This document shows, piece by piece, positions 55,582-62,527 of a stretch of 64,000 bases of DNA (within the stretch, counting starts at the first letter, position 1; each line of letters opens with the position of its first letter). Source of the stretch: Neorhizobium galegae (GTDB taxonomy: Bacteria; Pseudomonadota; Alphaproteobacteria; Rhizobiales; Rhizobiaceae); contig NZ_JAGIPH010000003.1 in NCBI RefSeq assembly GCF_017877135.1, positions 496,001-560,000 of the forward strand, read 5' to 3'. The notes under the pieces are model-generated. The model ran no database searches, was not told where the DNA came from, and saw only the letters and a list, made by a program, of their open reading frames with translations. The translations under genes and the position numbers were made by a program.

Positions 55582-55767
55582 ACGAAGCTCGTCACATCTC
55601 GTGGTGCGGGAAAGCCACACGCGACGATTCTAGGCGACCAGGGTAAACGAAAGCTTTCCGCAATCGGGCCTTTTCAAGGCGATTTTTGCGGCGCGGCGCG
55701 GCAGGGCACCGCCCCGTCAGCGCAACGGCCACGTCGCGCGGCCTTCGGGATGGCCTGTCAGCGAGCC

Positions 55768-56733
55768 TTATTCGGCAGCCAACCGCGCCGGACCGGACAG
55801 CCGACCGATCAACTGATGAAAATCCTGGCTGCTGGGGCACTGGCTCAGCCGCTTCGCCAGCGCCTCGACCAGCCAGCTCGTGGCAGGCCCGGGCGGATTT
55901 GCGGTGCGGCGGATGTAATAGAGCGGATATTCCACCGTCTCATAGGCGTCGATATCGAGCGCCACCAGCCGGCCGCTCGCCAGATCCTCGCGCACCAGCG
56001 GCGCGGGAAGTCCGCCCCAGCCAAGTCCACCGCGGATCAGCTGGTGTTTCGTCGCCACATCGCCAACGCGCCAGACCTTGAACGACAGCACGTTGAAATC
56101 GCGCCCCTTGGTAATGCCGGAAGCATCCGTCACCACCAGTTGCACGTCTTCGCGCACGTCGCGGCGCGTCAGCGGGCGCTCCATCTGCGCCAGCCGATGG
56201 TCGGCCGCAGCCACCGGCACCATGTAGGAATGGCCGATCTTTTCCGCCGTCAGCGTGTCGTCTTCCTTCAGAAGGCTGCCGCCGATGCCGATCGTAGCGC
56301 GCCCTCCCGCCACCATGTCCATCACCATGCCAAGTTCTCCGGCATGAAGGCTGAGCGACACGGAGGGGAAGCGCTTGCCGAAATCCGTCAGCGTTTCCAC
56401 GATGGCGTCGGTCGGCACCATGTTGCTGACGGCAAGCGAGACATCCGCCTCAAGCCCCTGCTTCAGCGCCTTGGCCCGCGCGCGCATCACCTGCAGATCG
56501 GAATGGATGCGGCGTGCATCGGCCAGAAGCGCACGACCGGCCTCGGTCAGCTGCGTCTGGCGCGAGCCGCTGCGCCGGAACAGCGACACTTCCAGCTGCG
56601 CCTCCAGATTGCCGATCGTATAGCTCACCACGGATTGCGCCCGGTTCAACTGGCGCGACGCCGCCGAGAAACTGCCGGTTTCGGCAACGGCAAGAAACAC
56701 CTGCAACTGATCGAGCGTCGGATTGGCGTCCAT
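55768..56733 (-). CDS. LysR family transcriptional regulator
   Basis: The 321-residue regulator has the N-terminal helix-turn-helix (LDQLQVFLAVAETGSFSAAS, RQLNRAQSVVSYTIGNLEAQ) and the LysR substrate-binding domain with VSLSLHAGELGMVMDMVAGG and GLGWGGLPAPLVREDLASGR. The start at 56733 (MDANPTLDQL) is chosen by family similarity. It is divergent from azoR, and LysR regulators commonly control the divergent gene. An inverted repeat lies in the shared region. The inducer is probably a quinone or azo compound, which is inference. Confidence 0.92.
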   Translation of the reverse strand: MDANPTLDQLQVFLAVAETGSFSAASRQLNRAQSVVSYTIGNLEAQLEVSLFRRSGSRQTQLTEAGRALLADARRIHSDLQVMRARAKALKQGLEADVSLAVSNMVPTDAIVETLTDFGKRFPSVSLSLHAGELGMVMDMVAGGRATIGIGGSLLKEDDTLTAEKIGHSYMVPVAAADHRLAQMERPLTRRDVREDVQLVVTDASGITKGRDFNVLSFKVWRVGDVATKHQLIRGGLGWGGLPAPLVREDLASGRLVALDIDAYETVEYPLYYIRRTANPPGPATSWLVEALAKRLSQCPSSQDFHQLIGRLSGPARLAAE

Positions 56734-56770
56734 GGGATTATCCAGAGAGTTGATGGATCTCTTCGATATT

Positions 56771-56787
56771 ATCGCCATTTCCTCGAT
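56771..56787. promoter_or_regulatory. LysR-type inverted repeat
   Basis: ATCG-N9-CGAT at 56771-56787 is a symmetrical motif of the LysR kind. TCGATA appears as a direct repeat at 56763 and 56783. It lies between the divergent lysR and azoR starts. Confidence 0.45.
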
Positions 56788-56864
56788 AGCTGTCCAATCT
56801 TATGTTCCGCACCGATGGAGGCGCTCCCAAGCCTCCCGCCAGAAATCAGGTTTGGATAACTGCC

Positions 56865-57479
56865 ATGTCGAAGATCCTCCTCATCACCTCCAGCCCGCGC
56901 GGCGAAGAGTCCGTATCCACCAAGGTCGCAACCGATGTGGCCAGCGCCCTGGCCACCCGCACCGGCGGCGACGTTGTCGTGCGCGACCTTGCCGCTCAGC
57001 CGATCGCCCATCTCGATACCGTCACGACCTCGGCCATCCGCAAGGCTCCGGCCGACCGCACGGCCGAAGAAGCCGCTGCCGCTGCCATTTCCGACGCCCT
57101 CGTGGCCGAACTGGTTGCCGCCGACGAAATCGTCATCGCCACCGGCCTCATCAACTTCAACGTCTATTCCGGCCTGAAGAGCTGGATCGACAACGTCGCG
57201 CGCGCCGGCGTTACCTTCCGCTACACGGCAGAAGGCCCGGAAGGCCTGGTCACGGGCAAGAAGGTCTATATCGTGCTTGCCGCAGCCGGCGTCTATTCCG
57301 ATGGCCCGGCCGCACCGCTCAACCACGCCGTTCCTTACCTCAAGACCGTTCTCGGCTTCCTGGGCATGACGGACGTGGAAGTGATCTATGTCGAGGGCCT
57401 AGCCTTCGGTCCGGAAGCCGTCGAAAATGCACTGGCCTCTGCCAAGAGCCGCACGGAAGAACTGGCCAAAGCTGCCTGA
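56865..57479 (+). CDS. azoR: FMN-dependent NADH-azoreductase
   Basis: AzoR reduces quinones and azo compounds with NADH and FMN in the cytoplasm. The 204-residue product starts at 56865 (MSKILLITSSPRGEESVSTK), where the flavodoxin-like FMN loop SSPRGEESVS is found. Later markers are IATGLINFNVYSGLKSWIDN near residue 90 and KKVYIVLAAAGVYSDG. The family normally shows SPRGxxS and PMYNFxxP; here the second block reads GLINFNVYS, a variant. A terminator follows. Confidence 0.9.
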   Translation: MSKILLITSSPRGEESVSTKVATDVASALATRTGGDVVVRDLAAQPIAHLDTVTTSAIRKAPADRTAEEAAAAAISDALVAELVAADEIVIATGLINFNVYSGLKSWIDNVARAGVTFRYTAEGPEGLVTGKKVYIVLAAAGVYSDGPAAPLNHAVPYLKTVLGFLGMTDVEVIYVEGLAFGPEAVENALASAKSRTEELAKAA

Positions 57480-57507
57480 TCCGTCCGCTGACGCTTACCA
57501 CTTTCCG

Positions 57508-57540
57508 AAGGGCCGCCGCTCACGCTGCGGCCCTTTTCTC
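57508..57540 (+). terminator. Terminator after azoR
   Basis: AAGGGCCGC and GCGGCCCTT pair perfectly over 9 bp around a 10-base loop and run into TTTTCTCTTT. It lies between convergent genes. Confidence 0.8.
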
Positions 57541-57548
57541 TTTGTGCA

Positions 57549-57866
57549 TCAGGCGCTGCGCGATGCGGCGCCATCGGAAAACAGGCCGGCGCCGTTCTGG
57601 TCGATGATCTGGCGCGCCTTGCGAAACGTGCAGTCGAGCGCATCTTCCATCGAGGTAAACATGTCGGCGCGCACGAAGGTGCGCACCAGCACCTGCCCGT
57701 TCACTTCCTTCTCGATGCGTCCGGCAAGCCGAAGCTGCGATCCCTCGCGCATCGGCTCGGCATAAATCATGCAGCCGGCATGCTCCTGCGGCTCGACCGT
57801 CTGGGCTGCGGCCGCCGGCTTGTCGGTGCCTGAAAACATCGAGAGGATTTTGGAGAGAATGGCCAT
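57549..57866 (-). CDS. HlyU family protein
   Basis: The 105-residue protein fits the HlyU domain (PF10115 type): CMIYAEPMREGSQLRLAGRI, EKEVNGQVLVRTFVRADMFT, SMEDALDCTFRKARQIIDQN and GAGLFSDG. The family is named after a Vibrio hemolysin activator, but this alphaproteobacterial branch lacks the winged helix of that protein and its role is unknown. The first 15 residues (MAILSKILSMFSGTDKP) look like an amphipathic helix. It is 66 bases upstream of ilvA's end on the same strand. Confidence 0.75.
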   Translation of the reverse strand: MAILSKILSMFSGTDKPAAAAQTVEPQEHAGCMIYAEPMREGSQLRLAGRIEKEVNGQVLVRTFVRADMFTSMEDALDCTFRKARQIIDQNGAGLFSDGAASRSA

Positions 57867-57931
57867 GGTCGTCCCTGTCCGTGTCGCGTGTGAAACGAAA
57901 CGCCGGCAGCCGGCGTCGGTTGAAGAAATGA

Positions 57932-59185
57932 TCAGATGATGAGGTTTGCCAGGATCTCGTTCTCGGTAATGTCCTGGTAGCCAAGGCCCGCCTCCTCGAA
58001 GCGGGCCAGAAGGCTGGCAAAATTCTCCGGCCGGATGGTTTCGATACCGATCAGGATCGAGCCGAAATTGCGCGCCGATTTCTTCAGATATTCAAAGCGC
58101 GCGATGTCGTCTTCCGGGCCGAGAAGGTTCAGGAAATCGCGCAGCGCGCCGGGGCGCTGGGCAAGCCGCAGGATGAAGTATTTCTTCAGCCCCGCATACC
58201 GCATGGCGCGCTCCTTGACATCCGGCAGGCGCTCGAAATCGAAATTGCCGCCGGAGACGACGGCAATGATGACCTTGCCTTTCACCGCATCGTCCGGAAG
58301 GGCTGAAAGCGCCGTCAGCGAAAGCGCACCGGCCGGCTCCAGCACCACGCCCTCGATATTGAGCATTTCGGTGATGGTGACGCAGATGGCGTTTTCCGGC
58401 ACCGCCATCACCTGGGTTTCGGGAAACTGTTTCAACGCCTCGAAATTCAGGTCGCCGATGCGCGCGACGGCTGCGCCATCGACGAAATTGTCGACTTTCG
58501 AAAGGGTTATGGGATGGCCGGCCTTCAGGCTTTCCTTCAGGCTTGGCGCCCCTGCCGGCTCCACCATCAGGAAGGCATCGCGTTGGAGCGTGTCCAGGAG
58601 ATAACCCGTCATGCCCGACGACAGCCCGCCGCCACCGACCGGCATGATGACGAGATCGGGCGTCACGCCGTCTGGAAGTTGGTTGGCAATTTCAGCCGCG
58701 ACGGTTGCCTGTCCCTCGACGATATCGGCATGATCGAAGGGCGGCACCATCATGCCGCCGATCTCCTCCACATGCGCACGCGCTGCCGCATAGCACTGGT
58801 CAAAGATATCGCCGATCAGGCGGATGGTAATGAAAGGACCGCCGAACATGCGGGTCTTGTCGATCTTCTGCTGCGGTGTGGTGACCGGCATGAAGACCAC
58901 GCCCGGCACCTCGAAATGGCGGCAGACAAAGGCAAAGCCCTGCGCATGGTTGCCGGCGGAGGCGCAGACGAAGGTCCGTCCGCGGGCGCCGTCGGCAATG
59001 GCCTTGCGCAGAAAGTTGAAGGCGCCGCGGATCTTGTAGGAGCGCACCGGAGACAGATCCTCGCGCTTCAGCCACACCTCCGCCCCGAAACGGCGGCTCA
59101 GATGCTCGTTGAGTTGCAGGGGGGTCTCGGGAAAGATCTCCCGCATCGCGGCCATCGCCTCATCCACAACTGCGCGGTTCATCAT
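57932..59185 (-). CDS. ilvA: Threonine ammonia-lyase (threonine dehydratase)
   Basis: IlvA converts threonine to 2-oxobutanoate, the first step of isoleucine synthesis. The 417-residue product starts at 59185 (MMNRAVVDEAMAAMREIFPE). The PLP lysine is in RSYKIRGAFNF near residue 54, followed by SAGNHAQGFAF, the glycine loop MPVGGGGLSSG near 180 and VVSGGNFDFERL. A C-terminal ACT-like domain of about 85 residues (YFILRLAQRPGALRDFLNLL) senses isoleucine. It is the short form with one regulatory domain. The upstream extension to 59590 is trkH antisense. Confidence 0.94.
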   Translation of the reverse strand: MMNRAVVDEAMAAMREIFPETPLQLNEHLSRRFGAEVWLKREDLSPVRSYKIRGAFNFLRKAIADGARGRTFVCASAGNHAQGFAFVCRHFEVPGVVFMPVTTPQQKIDKTRMFGGPFITIRLIGDIFDQCYAAARAHVEEIGGMMVPPFDHADIVEGQATVAAEIANQLPDGVTPDLVIMPVGGGGLSSGMTGYLLDTLQRDAFLMVEPAGAPSLKESLKAGHPITLSKVDNFVDGAAVARIGDLNFEALKQFPETQVMAVPENAICVTITEMLNIEGVVLEPAGALSLTALSALPDDAVKGKVIIAVVSGGNFDFERLPDVKERAMRYAGLKKYFILRLAQRPGALRDFLNLLGPEDDIARFEYLKKSARNFGSILIGIETIRPENFASLLARFEEAGLGYQDITENEILANLII

Positions 59186-59284
59186 ATTCCATCCGTTGAA
59201 ATTCCATTCGCCCCCCGCTATGCCATAGCTGATCGAGAGAGACAAAAGCTTCTTTCCGGACCCAACCATCAGGACATCCAGCTT

Positions 59285-60739
59285 TTGAACGCAAATCTGT
59301 TCCGATCCTCCCTGTATGTGGCGGCTCTTTGCGGGCTCTACATTTCCATCGCCATGTTCGTGCCGGCATTCGTCGACCTCTATTACGGCAATCCGGACTG
59401 GCGGTTGTTTGCCCTGTCGGGATCGCTGGTCGGCGGCGTGTCCTGTGCCACCGCCATGGCCATGCGCGGCTCGCCACCCGTCTTCACCAAGCGGCTCGGC
59501 TTTGTGCTGGTCAACCTTCTGTGGGCGGTGTTTTCGCTGGCCGGCGCCATTCCCTTTTATCTTTCGCCGCTCGGCCTCACGTTCTCGCAATCGCTGTTCG
59601 AATCGATTTCCGCCATCACGACCACCGGCTCGACCGTGATTTCCGGACTGGATACCACGGCCCCGGGTATCCTGATGTGGCGCTCGCTTCTGTGCTGGCT
59701 TGGCGGCATCGGCATCGTGGCTCTGGGGCTGTTCATCCTGCCGTCACTGCATGTCGGCGGCATGTCGATCTTCAAGCTGGAATCGTCTGACACCAACGAC
59801 AAGCCGTTTGCCAAGCTCGCAAGCTTTACCCGCGCCTTCATGGCCATCTACGTGGCTCTGACCCTGTCATGCACGATTGCCTATGACTTGGCCGGCATGA
59901 GCCACTTCGATGCGCTGAACCATGCCATGTCGACCGTGGCGACTGCCGGTTTCTCCACGCATGACGCCTCGTTTGCCTATTTCGACAACGAGGCGTTGCT
60001 GGTCATCGGCACCATCTTTCTTGCCGTATGCAGCCTGCCGTTTTCCGTGCTGATCCTGCTGTCGATCAAGGGGCGGCTGGATACGCTGCGTGACCCGCAG
60101 ATTACCGTGTTCCTCGGCTATCTGGCAGGCATGGGGACGGCGCTCGGGATTTATCACCACCTGCGCAATGGCGTGCCGATCGACAGCGCGCTCATCCATT
60201 CCTTCTTCAACATCACCTCGATCCTGTCGACCGGCGGCTTTGCCAGCGACGACTATACGCTGTGGGGACCCTTTGCCGTGGCGCTGGCGCTGTTTGCCAC
60301 TTTCATGGGCGGCTGCTCGGGTTCGACCGCCGGTGGCATCAAGGCCTATCGCTTCGTCATCCTGTTCAATGTGGTGCGCGCCGGCCTTAAACGGCTGATC
60401 TATCCGAATGCGATCTATCCGGTGCGCTACGGGCGCACGCCCGTTGACATGGAAGTACAACGCGGCGTCTTCCTGTTCGTCACGCTGTTCATCTTCCTGT
60501 GGGTCATCGGCACGCTCGGCATGACATTGCTCGGTTACGATCTTTTGACCTCGAGCTCCGCCGTCGTCACCGCCCTGTCCAACACCGGCCCCGGCATCGG
60601 CCATCTCATCGGCCCCGTCGGCAATTTTTCAACGATCAGCGACCCGGCCCTCAACCTGCTCTCGCTGATGATGCTGCTGGGCCGCCTCGAAATCCTTACC
60701 GTGATGGTACTGCTTTTGCCGCTGTTCTGGCGGAATTGA
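59285..60739 (+). CDS. trkH: Potassium uptake protein TrkH
   Basis: TrkH is the channel subunit of a potassium transporter and works with the cytoplasmic gate TrkA. The 484-residue product starts at a TTG (59285; LNANLFRSSLYVAALCGLYI). The four pore loops with their glycines are visible in order: SAITTTGSTVISG, STVATAGFSTHD, SILSTGGFASDD and TALSNTGPGIGHL. GGCSGSTAGGIKAYR and LMMLLGRLEILTVMVLLLPL are characteristic. A longer frame to 58514 overlaps ilvA and is a shadow. No trkA gene is adjacent. Confidence 0.92.
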   Translation: MNANLFRSSLYVAALCGLYISIAMFVPAFVDLYYGNPDWRLFALSGSLVGGVSCATAMAMRGSPPVFTKRLGFVLVNLLWAVFSLAGAIPFYLSPLGLTFSQSLFESISAITTTGSTVISGLDTTAPGILMWRSLLCWLGGIGIVALGLFILPSLHVGGMSIFKLESSDTNDKPFAKLASFTRAFMAIYVALTLSCTIAYDLAGMSHFDALNHAMSTVATAGFSTHDASFAYFDNEALLVIGTIFLAVCSLPFSVLILLSIKGRLDTLRDPQITVFLGYLAGMGTALGIYHHLRNGVPIDSALIHSFFNITSILSTGGFASDDYTLWGPFAVALALFATFMGGCSGSTAGGIKAYRFVILFNVVRAGLKRLIYPNAIYPVRYGRTPVDMEVQRGVFLFVTLFIFLWVIGTLGMTLLGYDLLTSSSAVVTALSNTGPGIGHLIGPVGNFSTISDPALNLLSLMMLLGRLEILTVMVLLLPLFWRN

Positions 60740-60918
60740 GGCTGCATGCTGGGGGAAAAGAAGGGCCGGTGGTGCACTTAACGGGAGAAAGTACGAACCA
60801 AGTATGGTCAGCGATCGCGGAACTGTCGACTTGGGCGGACGTCCTAAAACACACGAGCATGCGCTAGGATAATTCACGGTTCTGGCGACAGCCCGCGCCT
60901 CACCGATACTGGGTGCGA

Positions 60919-61203
60919 CTAGAGAATTTTGATATCCATACGAGGCGGGTCGGGACGCCAGCGAACGCCCCCTCCCACGATCTCCCCGCTGGTTTCGGAG
61001 TTCACGGCTATAAATTGGACCTTATGGTCCTCAAGTGCAGTCCGCAATTTCTCGCTGGCCTTGGCGGTCAGCGGCTTCTTCTCAAGCTCGAAGTCGCTGA
61101 GTGCCTTCTGAGTCACTCCTGACCTATGAGCAAGCTCGAGCTGGCTCCACCCGAGCAGGGCTCGAGCCGCACGTATTAAATCTGCCGTCAATACCGTCGC
61201 CAT
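60919..61203 (-). CDS. XRE family DNA-binding protein
   Basis: The 94-residue regulator starts MATVLTADLIRAARALLGWS. Its helix-turn-helix is RALLGWSQLELAHRSGVTQK followed by ALSDFELEKKPLTAKASEKL. The C-terminal part (VQFIAVNSETSGEIVGGGVR) has no recognised domain but matches the short tail common to this regulator type. It is divergent from the DUF6634-like gene, and the shared region holds an inverted repeat and a TATAAT box for itself. It probably controls the cluster to its right and its own gene. Confidence 0.85.
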   Translation of the reverse strand: MATVLTADLIRAARALLGWSQLELAHRSGVTQKALSDFELEKKPLTAKASEKLRTALEDHKVQFIAVNSETSGEIVGGGVRWRPDPPRMDIKIL

Positions 61204-61238
61204 TGCGCTGAAAGACCGGCATTCGATATCCTTGTCAA

Positions 61239-61254
61239 ATTATACGTACAGTAT
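61239..61254. promoter_or_regulatory. Operator-like repeat overlapping the XRE -10 box
   Basis: ATAC-N5-GTAT (61242-61254) is a perfect inverted repeat. On the minus strand it overlaps TATAAT (61244-61239), a perfect -10 box about 36 bases before the XRE start codon. No good -35 box is seen. The overlap suits autorepression. Confidence 0.5.
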
Positions 61255-61397
61255 GAAAAAAAGACTCTGCTTAACGGTAAAAAACGCCTATGAACGGACA
61301 CCGATATCAACGAATCAAGGGGCCGACCGCTACGGTCGGTGCAGTTTCCAGCCGTGCGGGTTGCGGTGCCCGGCGTGGCCTCAGGGCGAGGTGTTCG

Positions 61398-61742
61398 ATG
61401 CAAGGCAATTTTTCCGATAACTGGTTTGGAGTTAGCCGAACTGACCTTGTTTTCAGTTTAAGGTCCTTAGCCGACGATCTGGACGTAATTAGCGAGGGGA
61501 CTGCAGCCCCCCTGCCCACAGTTCGGCTTGACCGATGGGCATTGGCAAGTCGGACGGTCCCCTGTCTGATTGGCACTACAACCGGACACCCGAGGATTGG
61601 CGACGGGAAGCCGTGCTTTTCAAGTGAGCTCTACTACCTCGACCCGCAAGCCGGTCTCGCGAGGACGTTCTCTCGCTGGTACAGACTTGGGACGCCGGTC
61701 GAACCTGCACAATTCGATGATCGAAATAGGGGCTGGTCATGA
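61398..61742 (+). CDS. DUF6634-like protein
   Basis: The 114-residue product starts at 61398 (MQGNFSDNWFGVSRTDLVFS) with GAGG seven bases upstream; the frame is open to 61290. Its core reads SLADDLDVISEGTAAPLPTV, LASRTVPCLIGTTTGHPRIG, LYYLDPQAGLARTFSRWYRL. This pattern (CLIGxxxGHPRxGDG ... LDP..GxARTxSRWYRLG) is, from memory, that of the DUF6634 family of Rhizobiales, whose function is unknown. Its stop overlaps the phosphoesterase start (ATGA), so the two are translated together. Confidence 0.7.
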   Translation: MQGNFSDNWFGVSRTDLVFSLRSLADDLDVISEGTAAPLPTVRLDRWALASRTVPCLIGTTTGHPRIGDGKPCFSSELYYLDPQAGLARTFSRWYRLGTPVEPAQFDDRNRGWS

Positions 61743-62527
61743 AGGCTTGGATTTTTTCAGACCTTCACACCGAGTTCGACGAAAAGCCCGGTTCGTTGAA
61801 GGTTCCCGAGGCTGACGTCTGCATTTGTGCCGGCGATGTTTGCGATGGGGGTCCTGGTAGGACGGTCCGCTATCTCGGCGAACACGTTTCGCGGTCGATG
61901 CCAGTAATCCTGGTCCCCGGAAATCACGAATACTACCGCGCCTCGATCGTAGAGGGACTGAAGGAAGCGCTGGAAATCGCTGCTGAGCGGTATCCAAACG
62001 TTCACGTGTTGAGCCGCCGTGTGGTCACGCTTGGCGGTTATCGGTTCGTTGGCGCGACGCTGTGGGGAGACTTCAACCTTTACGGCAATATGTCCTGGGC
62101 GATGCGTAGTGCGCAGACGGAGCTCAACGACTATCGAAAAATCAAGGTTTCAAAGGAGCCGTTTCAGCGGTTCACGTCTGGCCATGCGAGCCGATTCAAC
62201 AGCATGGACAAGCACTTTATCCGGACCACCCTTGAAGAGCCATATGTTGGCTCGACGGTGGTCGTAACGCATCACGCACCCAGTGTTCTTTCTCTCGCTC
62301 CGGAATTTGTTGGCGCTCCCCTGACGCCAAGCTTCGTCTCAGACCTCGAGCCGGACATCGCCATGTACCAACCTATCGCCTGGTTTCACGGTCATCTGCA
62401 CAATCGTAGCGACTACACAATCGTTGACACCCGAGTGATCTGCAACCCGCGAGGCTACCCCGACGAACCAGTTCCTGATTTCGATCCGGGTCTTGTAATC
62501 CGCCTGGGAGATTGGTCTGTTGGCTAG
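61739..62527 (+). CDS. Calcineurin-like metallophosphoesterase
   Basis: The 262-residue protein has all metal-binding motifs of the calcineurin-like superfamily: FSDLHTEFDEKP near residue 6, CAGDVCDGG near 30, LVPGNHEYYRA near 58, VVTHHAPSVLSL near 177 and WFHGHLHNRSDYTI near 218. It is cytoplasmic, with no signal peptide. Family members cut phosphodiesters in nucleotides, nucleic acids or proteins, so the substrate is open. It overlaps the DUF6634-like gene upstream and the AAA protease gene downstream, giving a tight three-gene unit. Confidence 0.9.
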   Translation: MKAWIFSDLHTEFDEKPGSLKVPEADVCICAGDVCDGGPGRTVRYLGEHVSRSMPVILVPGNHEYYRASIVEGLKEALEIAAERYPNVHVLSRRVVTLGGYRFVGATLWGDFNLYGNMSWAMRSAQTELNDYRKIKVSKEPFQRFTSGHASRFNSMDKHFIRTTLEEPYVGSTVVVTHHAPSVLSLAPEFVGAPLTPSFVSDLEPDIAMYQPIAWFHGHLHNRSDYTIVDTRVICNPRGYPDEPVPDFDPGLVIRLGDWSVG

